DNA from: Fimenecus sp963590415
GTDB taxonomy: Bacteria; Bacillota; Clostridia; Oscillospirales; Acutalibacteraceae
Length of the DNA: 64,000 nucleotides
Reading direction: 5' to 3'
NCBI GenBank assembly: GCA_963590415.1
Contig: CAVAPB010000010.1
Coordinates: 18,661 to 82,660, forward strand
Both the position numbers and the translations under genes were made by a program. The notes under the pieces were generated by a model. The model was not told where the DNA came from. It saw only the letters and a program-made list of their open reading frames with translations, and made no database searches. Positions 41,765 to 49,336 of the stretch are shown piece after piece. Numbering within the stretch: the first letter of the stretch is position 1; every line of letters starts with the position of its first letter.

Positions 41765-42952
41765 TTAATAGTTTTCCTCGTGCACTTCAAAATAACTCTG
41801 CGGATGATTGCACACGGGACATACCGTCGGCGCCTTGGTGCCGACAACAATGTGTCCGCAGTTACGGCATTCCCAAACCTTGATTTCACTCTTTTCAAAG
41901 ACCTGAGCGGTTTCGATGTTCTTGAGAAGAGCACGGTATCTTTCTTCGTGATGCTTTTCAATCTCTCCCACAGCTCTGAATTTTGCTGCAAGCTCCGGGA
42001 AGCCCTCTTCCTCTGCGGTCTTGGCAAAGCCTTCATACATATCGGTCCACTCATAATTCTCGCCCTGAGCGGCTGCCGCAAGATTTGCCGAGGTATCGCC
42101 GAGTCCGGCCAATTCCTTGAACCACATTTTTGCGTGTTCCTTTTCGTTGTCTGCCGTTTTCAGGAACAGTGCCGACATCTGCTCATAGCCTTCCTTCTTT
42201 GCAACAGACGCAAAATAGGTATATTTGTTTCTCGCCTGTGATTCGCCTGCAAAAGCCTCCTGTAAATTCTTTTCCGTCTGCGTTCCCGCATACTTGTTTA
42301 CTGCCATTTCTTTTTCCTCCGTTTTATTTGTATTTATAATTTTTTCAAAATCCGACGCCGGGTGCTTACACAAGGGACAGATAAAACCGTCGGGTAATTC
42401 TTCCCCCTCATATTCGTACCCACAGATTTTGCATCGCCATTTTGTCTTCCCGTTATCTTTTGTTTCCGCCGCTTGCGGCTTGGGCTTAATATTGTTCTGA
42501 TAATACTCATAGGTTGCCGACCGGACATCGTTCAACACCTGCATATCACTTATCTTGCCGATAAACATTGTATGAGAGCCTAAGTCCTCCGTTTTATCGA
42601 CGGTTACGGAAATGTAAGCGTTTGCCCCTTCCGTAATATATAAGACGCCGTTTCTGCCCCGTGCGCATCCTTCAAACGCTTCAAATTTATTAACGGTCTG
42701 TCCGGTTTGAAACCCGAAACGCTTAAACAGAGTGAATCCTGCATTTATGCTAAGCACAGACACCGTAAATTTTCCTGTCCTTTGAATCATACCATGCGTG
42801 TAATTTGCTTTGTTCACGCAAACACTGAGTTGTTCGGGCTCCGACGCCGCCTGAATTGCCGTATTGACAATGCATCCGTTGTCCTTTTCGCCCTCCCTTG
42901 CGGTAAGTACGAATAAACCGTAACTGAGCTTGTACACAGCCTTTTTATCCAT
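41765..42952 (-). CDS. Fused flavin reductase-rubredoxin-rubrerythrin
   Basis: Oxidative-stress protein combining three modules in one 395-residue frame. Residues about 1-160 are a flavin reductase-like domain (YKLSYGLFVLTAREGEKDNGCIVNTAIQ; FGFQTGQTVNKFE); about 165-215 are a rubredoxin (KWRCKICGYEYEGEELPDGFICPLCKHP); about 216-395 are rubrerythrin with the di-iron ferritin-like region (AFAGESQARNKYTYFASVAKKEGYEQ; KEHAKMWF; EIEKHHEERYR) and a C-terminal rubredoxin (WECRNCGHIVVGTKAPTVCPVC). The start is MDKKAVYKLSYG at 42952; the longer frame overlaps fur. Between modules two and three a strong GGAGG lies before an in-frame ATG at 42307, so rubrerythrin may also be made separately. It follows the Fur-type gene by 1 bp, consistent with PerR control. 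Confidence 0.9.
   Translation of the reverse strand: MDKKAVYKLSYGLFVLTAREGEKDNGCIVNTAIQAASEPEQLSVCVNKANYTHGMIQRTGKFTVSVLSINAGFTLFKRFGFQTGQTVNKFEAFEGCARGRNGVLYITEGANAYISVTVDKTEDLGSHTMFIGKISDMQVLNDVRSATYEYYQNNIKPKPQAAETKDNGKTKWRCKICGYEYEGEELPDGFICPLCKHPASDFEKIINTNKTEEKEMAVNKYAGTQTEKNLQEAFAGESQARNKYTYFASVAKKEGYEQMSALFLKTADNEKEHAKMWFKELAGLGDTSANLAAAAQGENYEWTDMYEGFAKTAEEEGFPELAAKFRAVGEIEKHHEERYRALLKNIETAQVFEKSEIKVWECRNCGHIVVGTKAPTVCPVCNHPQSYFEVHEENY
42316..42320 (-). promoter_or_regulatory. Internal ribosome-binding site within the fusion gene
   Basis: GGAGG, 8 nt ahead of the in-frame ATG at 42305-42307 (MAVNKYAG, the usual rubrerythrin N-terminus). In the fusion the site is read as Thr-Glu-Glu-Lys-Glu. 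It decides whether a free 180-residue rubrerythrin is made. Confidence 0.75.
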
Positions 42953-42953
42953 A

Positions 42954-43346
42954 TCATTCCTCCTTCGTTCTGCACTTGGAGCAAATGCCCTTGAAAGAAA
43001 TGTCGTAATCCAAAAACTCAATGCCGTGAGTGTTGAGAATTTTCGCTTTTAAGTCCGGAAGCTCATCCATATCGACATCGGATACCTCCCCGCATTTTAC
43101 GCATCTCACATGGTAATGTTTTTTTAATGTGAAGTCGAAGCAATTGGGTCCGTCCGGAATTTCAACCTTTCTGACAGCGCCCTCCTGCGCCAATATTTCG
43201 AGATTTCTGTATACCGTACCTCTGCCGATTGTAGGATAATCTTTTTTTATGAAGTCATACACTTCGTTTGCCGTAACATGGCGTTTCATTTCGCATACGG
43301 CATTAAGCACCAAATCTTTTTGAATAGTATTTCTTCTGCCTGTCAT
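42954..43346 (-). CDS. Fur-family regulator, probable PerR
   Basis: Metal-dependent repressor with an N-terminal winged helix (DLVLNAVCEMKRHVTANEVYDFIKKDYPTIGRGTVYRNLEILAQEGAVRKVE) and C-terminal dimerisation domain. 130 residues. HYHVRCVKCGEVSDVD near 82 and CSKCR near the end give the two CxxC zinc pairs. The regulatory His/Asp site looks PerR-like, and the downstream target is a rubrerythrin, so a peroxide sensor is more likely than an iron sensor. A 27-bp palindrome (43354-43380) between promoter and start is its probable autoregulatory operator. Start ATG with AGGTGAGC. Confidence 0.9.
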   Translation of the reverse strand: MTGRRNTIQKDLVLNAVCEMKRHVTANEVYDFIKKDYPTIGRGTVYRNLEILAQEGAVRKVEIPDGPNCFDFTLKKHYHVRCVKCGEVSDVDMDELPDLKAKILNTHGIEFLDYDISFKGICSKCRTKEE

Positions 43347-43353
43347 TTGCTCA

Positions 43354-43380
43354 CCTTATTAAGATTAGTTCTTAATAAGG
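43354..43380. promoter_or_regulatory. Palindromic Fur/PerR-type operator
   Basis: Perfect inverted repeat, half sites CCTTATTAAGA and TCTTAATAAGG separated by TTAGT. It begins 7 bp upstream of the regulator's start codon and abuts the -10 region. Half sites resemble clostridial PerR boxes. Confidence 0.7.
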
Positions 43381-43409
43381 ATTATATATCATTTTCCGCC
43401 GAATGTCAA
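43381..43409 (-). promoter_or_regulatory. Promoter of the Fur/rubrerythrin operon
   Basis: Minus strand TTGACA (43404-43409), 17-nt spacer, TATAAT (43381-43386). The -10 touches the palindromic operator. Confidence 0.88.
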
Positions 43410-43483
43410 CGAAAATTTTTATAATTTTTTCATATTCGGGTTTGTAAAAATTATATAGTAATCATTTTGTAACACTCTGTCCC

Positions 43484-43512
43484 TTGAAAGAACATAAAAT
43501 GAGGTATATAAT
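43484..43512 (+). promoter_or_regulatory. Promoter of the DUF1295 gene
   Basis: TTGAAA (43484-43489), 17-nt spacer, TATAAT (43507-43512), 32 bp before the start codon. Confidence 0.8.
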
Positions 43513-43544
43513 AAAACAAGCTGAAAATCAAAGGAGAACACTTT

Positions 43545-44336
43545 ATGAATTATCTTATTTTGCTTGCGGTTGCGCTGCTTGTGTGCTCAATCGGATTTTA
43601 CAAATACGTCTATTTTATATCGCTCGGTTACGGCTTTGCGGTTGCGGGTATCGGCGTTACGCTCCTGATACTGTACAGACACTCTTTGAGCGCTGCCACG
43701 GTAATATGCGCCCTGCTGTTTATGGTCTACGGTTGCAGGCTCAGCGGCTATCTTCTCAAAAGAGAGCTTAAAAGCGCCGCCTATAACAAGGCAATGAAAA
43801 AAGAGATTAAAGACGGCTCGGATATGAAATTTATCGCAAAGTTCTTTATGTGGATAAGCTGCGGCTTCCTCTACACCCTGCAAACCTCACCCGTATTTTT
43901 CAGGCTCAAAGAAAACAGCGGCACTGACGGCTTTGCGATTGCGGGAGCGGTTGTTATGGCGCTCGGAATTATAATTGAATCGACCGCCGACTTTCAGAAG
44001 TCAAAAGCTAAAAAAGCCAACCCGAACCGTTTTTGTTCAAACGGACTTTTCAAAATCGTAAGATGTCCCAACTACTTCGGCGAGATTGTTTTCTGGACCG
44101 GCGTGTTTGTTTCGGGTGTCAATATCTATACGGGAGTTGTCGAGTGGGGCGCCTCGGTTATAGGCTATCTTTGCATAGTATATATTATGTTCGGGGGAGC
44201 AAGACGGCTTGAAATCCGCCAGAACAGGAACTACGGAAACGACCCCGAATATCAGGCGTATGTGAAGAAAACACCGATCATTCTTCCTCTTGTTCCGCTT
44301 TACAGCGTAGAAAAGTATAAGTGGCTTGTGGGATAA
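43545..44336 (+). CDS. DUF1295 membrane protein (steroid reductase-like)
   Basis: Member of DUF1295, related to steroid 5-alpha reductase and isoprenylcysteine methyltransferase membrane enzymes; the bacterial function is unknown. 263 residues with about six helices. The C-terminal signature is complete: NRFCSNGLFKIVRCPNYFGEIVFWTGVF near 163-190 and ARRLEIRQNRNYGNDPEYQAYVKKTPIILPLVP near 222-255. Monocistronic with its own promoter; the palindromic element follows the stop codon at once. Start ATG with AAAGGAGAACACTTT. Confidence 0.87.
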   Translation: MNYLILLAVALLVCSIGFYKYVYFISLGYGFAVAGIGVTLLILYRHSLSAATVICALLFMVYGCRLSGYLLKRELKSAAYNKAMKKEIKDGSDMKFIAKFFMWISCGFLYTLQTSPVFFRLKENSGTDGFAIAGAVVMALGIIIESTADFQKSKAKKANPNRFCSNGLFKIVRCPNYFGEIVFWTGVFVSGVNIYTGVVEWGASVIGYLCIVYIMFGGARRLEIRQNRNYGNDPEYQAYVKKTPIILPLVPLYSVEKYKWLVG

Positions 44337-44338
44337 AA

Positions 44339-44662
44339 CAAATAAAGAAAACACCGGTAAGGCTGAGTGTTAATAAGGCAGTTTTGCTTCAAAATAACAT
44401 CTTTTTGCACAATAATGCGTTAAACCCCACAGATATGCGTCAGCATTATCTGTGGGGTTTGCCTTTTCTTGTATCAAAAATATATCATTTTGAAGTGCGT
44501 TGCAGTTTCGTAGCTATAAAAATTCTTTTATGCCGAAGTTGGGAGACGAGGCAAGGCTGGCGCCTTGCGAGGATTTCCGACAAAGGCATAATAAATTTTT
44601 ATGCGAGAAACCAATACTTCCTTATGAACACTCAGCCAAATTCTCGGTGTTTTCTTTATTTG
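44339..44662. repeat. Nested inverted-repeat element (MITE-like)
   Basis: 324 bp between convergent genes with long imperfect terminal inverted repeats: an outer 18-bp perfect pair CAAATAAAGAAAACACCG (44339-44356, reverse complement at 44645-44662), then a 4- or 7-nt spacer, then GGCTGAGTGTT plus ATAAGG on both sides. Inside are two further stem-loops: AAACCCCACAGATA / TATCTGTGGGGTTT near 44413-44461, and TATGCC / GGCATA near 44527-44590 enclosing CAAGGC / GCCTTG. No reading frame. The right end covers the last two codons of rhuM. No target duplication is evident. Confidence 0.75.
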
Positions 44663-45687
44663 CGGTGCGATAAATCTTCGGCTTCTTTTTCAATTTGTCT
44701 GATACTTTTCAAATAAGACTCCTCAACAGGAGACAGATTATTCAACTGATATTTTCGGTATTCTTTTTTAGCCTTTTCTATTGCCGCTTTATGGCTGACC
44801 GTTCCCGAACCGCTCAGTACATTTTCTCCCGTTGCTTTAAGCAACCCGTCAAGATGTTCCGTATAATCACGCATATACATGGGATTATGTCTCATAGCCT
44901 GTATTTCTGCAAAATCAAAATATCCGGAAACGATATTATTAAGGACTTTTAATTCATCCTCGGTTAAGTAATTCTTTGCAACACCTATATCCTTTGCCGT
45001 TGGAAAATCGCCTGAAAACGATGTCATTCCCATAAAAGGTTTATCGGCATCTGCCCGCTCATAAATCACTTCCGCCGCTGTATGTCCGTGCGCGGCATAG
45101 TGTAATTTATTTTGAACAATCTTAAAAAATGCAACGGATTCATCACTGTTCGGATTATAGTCAACACTCGTAGCATAGAGGTCAAGCACCTGACGGTACA
45201 TAACTTTTTCCGAAGAACGAATATCTCTGATACGCTCCAAGAGCTCTTTCCAATATCCGCCGCCACCAAGGTTTTTCAGTCGCTCATCATCCATAGTAAA
45301 GCCTTTAATCATATATTCCTTCAACCGCTGCGTAGCCCATTGTCTGAATTTTGTTGCGACGGAAGATTTCACACGGTAACCGAGTGAAATTATCATATCA
45401 AGGTTATAATACGGAATTTCACGGGAGACCTGACGACCGCCCTCGTCACGAACCTGTCGGAAATTCCGACAGGTTGACGCCTTGTCAAGCTCTCCCTCTT
45501 CGTAAATATGCGTAATATGTTCAACAATATTGCTTCTTGACGACCCGAACAGTTCTGACATTTGCTGCTGCGTAAGCCAAACTGTCTCATCAACAAAACG
45601 AACATCAATTTTTGTATCCCCGGCGTCTGTTTGATAAATTACTATATCGCCTTGATTTTCATTTCTGGTCAAATTATTATCGGACAT
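44656..45687 (-). CDS. rhuM: RhuM family protein
   Basis: Matches RhuM, first described on a Salmonella pathogenicity island; homologues are scattered by horizontal transfer and their role is unsettled. 343 residues: KIDVRFVDETVWLTQQQMSELFGSSRSNIVEHITHIYEEGELD at 27-68 resembles a winged-helix-like DNA-binding unit; YNLDMIISLGYRVKSSVATKFRQWATQRLKEYMIKGFTMDDERLKN near 97-140 is the family core; a later region (HYAAHGHTAAEVIYERADADKPFMGM near 195) resembles a Fic/Doc-like fold segment. No partner gene adjoins it. The stop codon is formed inside the right end of the palindromic element. Start preceded by AGAGGTGCCTG. Confidence 0.9.
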   Translation of the reverse strand: MSDNNLTRNENQGDIVIYQTDAGDTKIDVRFVDETVWLTQQQMSELFGSSRSNIVEHITHIYEEGELDKASTCRNFRQVRDEGGRQVSREIPYYNLDMIISLGYRVKSSVATKFRQWATQRLKEYMIKGFTMDDERLKNLGGGGYWKELLERIRDIRSSEKVMYRQVLDLYATSVDYNPNSDESVAFFKIVQNKLHYAAHGHTAAEVIYERADADKPFMGMTSFSGDFPTAKDIGVAKNYLTEDELKVLNNIVSGYFDFAEIQAMRHNPMYMRDYTEHLDGLLKATGENVLSGSGTVSHKAAIEKAKKEYRKYQLNNLSPVEESYLKSIRQIEKEAEDLSHRK

Positions 45688-45721
45688 CAGGCACCTCTTA
45701 GTTCATTTGGATTTTGATATA

Positions 45722-45750
45722 ATTATAATCAAATTTTCGTAAAAAGTCAA
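45722..45750 (-). promoter_or_regulatory. Promoter of rhuM
   Basis: Minus strand TTGACT (45745-45750), 17-nt spacer, TATAAT (45722-45727). The -10 lies in the AT palindrome TTTGATTATAATTATATCAAA-like region, a possible operator. Confidence 0.75.
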
Positions 45751-45768
45751 AAATTGAAAATTACAAAC

Positions 45769-45800
45769 AAGGCGGTATGAATTGAAATTCATACCGCCTT
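45769..45800 (-). terminator. Terminator after the cupin gene
   Basis: 15-bp stem AAGGCGGTATGAATT (45769-45783) / AATTCATACCGCCTT (45786-45800) with TTGTTTGTAATTTT beyond on the minus strand. It probably ends the pyr operon. Confidence 0.75.
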
Positions 45801-45815
45801 GAATTTTTGCTTTTA

Positions 45816-46151
45816 TCAGAATGAAACCACCAAAAGCATTTTGAATTTTTCTTCGCCGAACACTGCGTGTGGAACATCCTTCGGCATAATTATCGTTTCG
45901 CCCTCGTTTAAGATGTAAACATCTCCGCCTATCGTAAATCTGCCCGTACCCTCAAGCACCGTTACCATTGCGTCGCCGCCCGAAGCGTGGGTCGAAATTT
46001 CCTCGCCCTTGTCAAACGAAAAAATCGTAACGCTTACGGCGTCGTTCTGAACAAGTGTTTTTGAAACGACCTGTCCCTGCTGATAGTCAACCTGCTCCGA
46101 AAGAACAAGCTTTGTTTTCTTGTCTATATTTTTATACACACTAATCACCAT
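45816..46151 (-). CDS. Small cupin-domain protein
   Basis: Single-domain cupin of 111 residues, a beta-barrel family including isomerases, dioxygenases and sensors; no function can be assigned. Motifs: KGEEISTHASGGDAMVTVLEGTGRFTIGG near 53-80 (first cupin motif with the His/Glu positions) and GETIIMPKDVPHAVFGEE near 87 (second motif with His). The start ATG lies inside the 133-bp repeat (copy A), so the first residues MVISV are encoded by repeat sequence. It follows pyrI after 191 bp that are mostly repeat, and is probably the last gene of the pyr operon. Confidence 0.85.
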   Translation of the reverse strand: MVISVYKNIDKKTKLVLSEQVDYQQGQVVSKTLVQNDAVSVTIFSFDKGEEISTHASGGDAMVTVLEGTGRFTIGGDVYILNEGETIIMPKDVPHAVFGEEKFKMLLVVSF

Positions 46152-46275
46152 AGCCTTTCAGGCAACAAATTTTTTATTAAAAATCACCGCTTTAGCCTGC
46201 GTTGCCTGAACAGGCGTAATGGTGATTTCTGCCATCTCAAAATTATGCCAATGGCAAATTTTGAGGGCAATATAA
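46143..46275 (-). repeat. 133-bp structured repeat, copy A
   Basis: Between pyrI and the cupin gene. Outer arms AATCACCAT / ATGGTGATT and inner arms GCCTTTCAGGCAAC / GTTGCCTGAACAGGC form a long hairpin; a second hairpin TCAAAATT / AATTTTGA encloses GCC / GGC. About eight differences from copy B. The cupin start codon is within the outer arm. A short hairpin TTAGTGTGA / TCACACTAA lies just beyond at 46282-46303. Confidence 0.95.
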
Positions 46276-46342
46276 GTATGCTTAGTGTGATTTTTCACAC
46301 TAATCGCCTCAAATATATTATAGAATATCTATCAAGCATTAT

Positions 46343-46762
46343 TCAGTTTGAATACTTTGTTTCGCAGTAAATGCAGCGGTATTCCTTTTTCTCGGGGTCG
46401 GAAAGCTTGAAAATATGGTCTATTTCCTGCTCAACCGATGTAATACAACGGGGATTTTTGCAGAAGATGACGTTCGTCAGCTTTTCGGGAAGCCCTATGC
46501 TCTTTTTTTCGACAAGCACGCCGTTTCTGATAATGTCAACCGTTGCGCTCGGATCAACAAAGCCGATAACATCAAAGTCAAGCTCAATATCGGCGTCGAT
46601 TTTGATTATATCCTTTTTGCCCATTTTTTTGCTCGGAACATTTTTTATGAGCGCAACCGAAGCGTCAAGGCTGCCCAAGTTGAGCAATTTATACAGCTGC
46701 ATCGCTCTGCCTGCCTCAATGTGATCGATTACAACGCCGTTTTGAATAGGCTCTATATTCAT
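46343..46762 (-). CDS. pyrI: Aspartate carbamoyltransferase regulatory chain
   Basis: Allosteric subunit that binds CTP/ATP and tunes PyrB activity. 139 residues: N-terminal nucleotide-binding domain (VVIDHIEAGRAMQLYKLL, then VALIKNVPSKKMGKKDIIKID) and C-terminal zinc domain with CKNPRCITSVEQ and YRCIYCETKY (four Cys, Cx4C and Cx2C). ATG overlaps the pyrB TGA by 3 bp. Presence of PyrI implies feedback-regulated transcarbamoylase on top of the mRNA-level control. Confidence 0.96.
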   Translation of the reverse strand: MNIEPIQNGVVIDHIEAGRAMQLYKLLNLGSLDASVALIKNVPSKKMGKKDIIKIDADIELDFDVIGFVDPSATVDIIRNGVLVEKKSIGLPEKLTNVIFCKNPRCITSVEQEIDHIFKLSDPEKKEYRCIYCETKYSN

Positions 46763-47682
46763 ATTGTACCCGCCTCCTTCAAAAGCTTGAGTATAAGCGC
46801 CATACGCATATATTTACCGTTTAACACCTGCTTGAAATAGCAAGCCCTCGGGTCGTCGTCTATGGCAACGCTGATTTCGTTTACCCTCGGTAACGGGTGC
46901 ATAATCGTAAGGTCTTTCTTTGCGTTTTTGAGCTTGTCGGGAGTGAGGATATAGCTGTCTTTCAGACGGAGATAATCCTCCTCGTTGAAAAACCTCTCCC
47001 TCTGCACCCTCGTCATATAGAGTATGTCGAGCTCGGGCATTACGCTTTCGAGGTCGGTTGTCTGAACATAGGGAATGTTCTTGTTCTTTATCGAATCGCG
47101 CTTGACATAGCTCGGAAGCTTTAATTCCTCGGGAGAGATGAGCACAAACTTAATTCCGCTGTATCTTGAAAGAGCGTTTATAAGCGAATGAACCGTTCTG
47201 CCGAATTTGAGGTCGCCGCAAAGACCGACGGTCAAGTTATCAAACCTGCCCTTTTCACGGTAGATTGTAAGTAAATCCGCAAGGGTCTGCGTCGGATGGC
47301 AGTGACCGCCGTCGCCTGCGTTGATAACGGGGATTGTCGACGCCTTTGCCGCAACATAAGCCGCACCCTCTTTCGGATGGCGCATTGCGATTATGTCCGC
47401 ATAACAGCTTACAACCTTTGCCGTGTCGGAAACGCTCTCGCCCTTGGAAGCCGAGGATGACGCCGCGTCGGTCATTGAAATTACATTGCCGCCCAATTCG
47501 TACATCGCCGCCTCAAAGCTCATTCTTGTCCTTGTGGACGGCTCAAAGAAAAGCGTGGCAAGCTTTTTACCTTTACAGGCGTTTTCATATTTTTCGGGAT
47601 TTTTGATTATATCCAAAGCAGTCCCGATAAGCTCGTCCAACTCGTCCGTTGAGAGCTCGACTGTATCAATGATACTTCTCAT
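46759..47682 (-). CDS. pyrB: Aspartate carbamoyltransferase catalytic chain
   Basis: Condenses carbamoyl phosphate and aspartate in UMP synthesis. About 307 residues: FFEPSTRTRMSFEAAMYELGG (carbamoyl phosphate site) near 48-68, MRHPKEGAAYVAAK near 100, GDGGHCHPTQTLADLLTI near 125, and the aspartate-domain motifs DILYMTRVQRERF near 222 and MHPLPRVNEIS near 258. Two ATGs are possible: 47682 (MRSIIDTVELS, preceded by GGTGATT from the repeat) and 47691 inside the repeat; I use 47682. Two copies of the repeat (B, C) separate it from pyrE. Confidence 0.97.
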   Translation of the reverse strand: MRSIIDTVELSTDELDELIGTALDIIKNPEKYENACKGKKLATLFFEPSTRTRMSFEAAMYELGGNVISMTDAASSSASKGESVSDTAKVVSCYADIIAMRHPKEGAAYVAAKASTIPVINAGDGGHCHPTQTLADLLTIYREKGRFDNLTVGLCGDLKFGRTVHSLINALSRYSGIKFVLISPEELKLPSYVKRDSIKNKNIPYVQTTDLESVMPELDILYMTRVQRERFFNEEDYLRLKDSYILTPDKLKNAKKDLTIMHPLPRVNEISVAIDDDPRACYFKQVLNGKYMRMALILKLLKEAGTI

Positions 47683-47815
47683 AATCACCATAGCCTTTCA
47701 GGCAACAAATATCTTATTAAAAATCACCGGTTCAACCTGCGTTGCCTGAACAGGCGTGATGGTGATTTCTGCCATCTCAAAATTTTGCCAAAGGCAAATT
47801 TTGAGGGCAATATAA
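47683..47815 (-). repeat. 133-bp structured repeat, copy B
   Basis: Immediately upstream of pyrB. Outer arms AATCACCAT (47683-47691) / ATGGTGATT (47759-47767); inner arms at 47693-47706 and 47740-47754; a third AATCACC at 47722-47728 in the loop. The second hairpin is 47768-47810. On the transcript the 3' arm reads ATGGTGATT directly ahead of the pyrB ATG. Confidence 0.97.
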
Positions 47816-47837
47816 TTTATTAGTGTGATTTCACACT

Positions 47838-47970
47838 AATACCATAGCCTTTCAGGCAACAAATAGTTTATTAAAAATCACCGATTTAACCTGCGTTGCC
47901 TGAACAGGCGTGATGGTGATTTCTGCCGGCTCAAAATTATGCCAAAGGCAAATTTTGAGCGGCAATATAA
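47838..47970 (-). repeat. 133-bp structured repeat, copy C
   Basis: In tandem with copy B in the pyrE-pyrB gap, same orientation, separated by a hairpin TTAGTGTGA / TCACACTAA (47820-47839). One base is missing in the outer arm (AATACCAT) and one is added near the far end. It does not abut a start codon. Confidence 0.95.
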
Positions 47971-47988
47971 ACAGTGTGTGGGTTAACA

Positions 47989-48627
47989 CTATGCTCCTAT
48001 CCAGCTTTCATCCGAGGGGTTGTTTCTGAATGCGATAAGCCTCTTTATATCCTCGGGCTTGATATAACCCTCCTGTGCCGCAACCTCTGCAATGTGGTCA
48101 AAGTCGGTAAGAGAAACATTTTTGACATTTGCCTCTTTAAGTCTGTCAAGACCCTTCTGCATACCGTAAGTGAATATTGAAACAACGCCGAGCACATCTG
48201 CGCCCGCCTCACGAAGAACGTTTACGACCTCTATTACGCTGCCTCCCGTTGAAATAAGGTCCTCGACAACCACAACCTTCTGACCCTTTTCAAGTCTGCC
48301 CTCTATCTGATTCTGTCTGCCGTGGTCCTTAGCGCCCGAACGGACATATCCCATAGGCATATCGAGAAGATGAGCGGTTATAGCCGCATGAGCGATACCT
48401 GCGGTCGAGGTTCCCATAAGCACTTCTGCGTCGGGATAGTTTTCCTTTACAAGCTGTGCCAAGCCCTTTTCGACATCCGTACGAACCTCGGGTGCGGTAA
48501 GTGTAAGTCTGTTATCGCAGTAAACGGGGCTTTTAATTCCGCTCGCCCATGTAAACGGCTCTTCGGGACGGAAAAATACCGCCTTGATTTTAAGTAAATC
48601 CTTTGCAATAAGTTCTTTAAGTTCCAT
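47989..48627 (-). CDS. pyrE: Orotate phosphoribosyltransferase
   Basis: Adds PRPP to orotate to give OMP. 212 residues from the ATG at 48627 (MELKELIAK, with AAGGAGAAAGAA upstream); the TTG at 48648 overlaps the pyrF end and lacks a site. Motifs: FTWASGIKSPVYCDNRLTLTAPEVR near 22 and the PRPP loop VVVVEDLISTGGSVIEVVNVLREAG near 122. 10 bp after pyrF. Confidence 0.96.
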   Translation of the reverse strand: MELKELIAKDLLKIKAVFFRPEEPFTWASGIKSPVYCDNRLTLTAPEVRTDVEKGLAQLVKENYPDAEVLMGTSTAGIAHAAITAHLLDMPMGYVRSGAKDHGRQNQIEGRLEKGQKVVVVEDLISTGGSVIEVVNVLREAGADVLGVVSIFTYGMQKGLDRLKEANVKNVSLTDFDHIAEVAAQEGYIKPEDIKRLIAFRNNPSDESWIGA

Positions 48628-48637
48628 TTCTTTCTCC

Positions 48638-49336
48638 TTAGTCAACAAATTCTTTTATGCAACGCTCATATGCCGCAACGGGGTCGGCTGCCGCCGTAAT
48701 GGGTCTGCCGACTACAATGTAATCCGAGCCGATTTCCCTTGCCTCGGCGGGGGTCATAACACGCCTCTGGTCTCCTATATCGCCGTCGGCAAAGCGCACA
48801 CCGGGAGTTACGGTCAAAAAATTCCTTCCGCAGACCTCGTGAACCTTTTGCGCCTCAAGCGGAGAGCATACAACGCCGTCAAGTCCGGCTTTTTTCGCAT
48901 TTTGGGCATAGTGCATTACGACCTTGTCGATAGGCTCGTGAATGAGCAAATCGTTTTCCATTGCCTCCTGGTCGGTCGAGGTAAGCTGTGTAACCGCTAT
49001 CAAAAGAGGTCTTGTGCCGTCCTCCCTTGTAAGGCCCTCAAGCGCCGCCTCCATCATTCTTACGGTTCCGCCTGCGTGAAGATTACAAATATCAACATCA
49101 AGTTGAGAGAGCACCGCCATTGATTTTTTAACGGTGTTGGGAATATCGTGCAGCTTTAAGTCGAGGAAAATCTTGTGTCCTCTTTTCTTAATCTCCCTTA
49201 CTATCTGCGGCCCCTCGGCATAGAAAAGCTCCATACCTATCTTGACAAAGGGCTTACGCTCGGTAAAGAGATCAAGAAATTCATAAGTCTTTTGTGCGCT
49301 TGCGAAATCGCAAGCTACGATTACATCCTTGCCCAT
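48638..49336 (-). CDS. pyrF: Orotidine-5'-phosphate decarboxylase
   Basis: Final step to UMP. 232 residues, the short class. Substrate motif: IFLDLKLHDIPNTVKKSM near 55-72 (catalytic Asp-Lys-Asp-like array); VTPGVRF near 178 and the C-terminal DYIVVGRPITAAADPVAAYE near 205 bind phosphate. The ATG overlaps the pyrD stop by one base. Complete. Confidence 0.96.
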   Translation of the reverse strand: MGKDVIVACDFASAQKTYEFLDLFTERKPFVKIGMELFYAEGPQIVREIKKRGHKIFLDLKLHDIPNTVKKSMAVLSQLDVDICNLHAGGTVRMMEAALEGLTREDGTRPLLIAVTQLTSTDQEAMENDLLIHEPIDKVVMHYAQNAKKAGLDGVVCSPLEAQKVHEVCGRNFLTVTPGVRFADGDIGDQRRVMTPAEAREIGSDYIVVGRPITAAADPVAAYERCIKEFVD

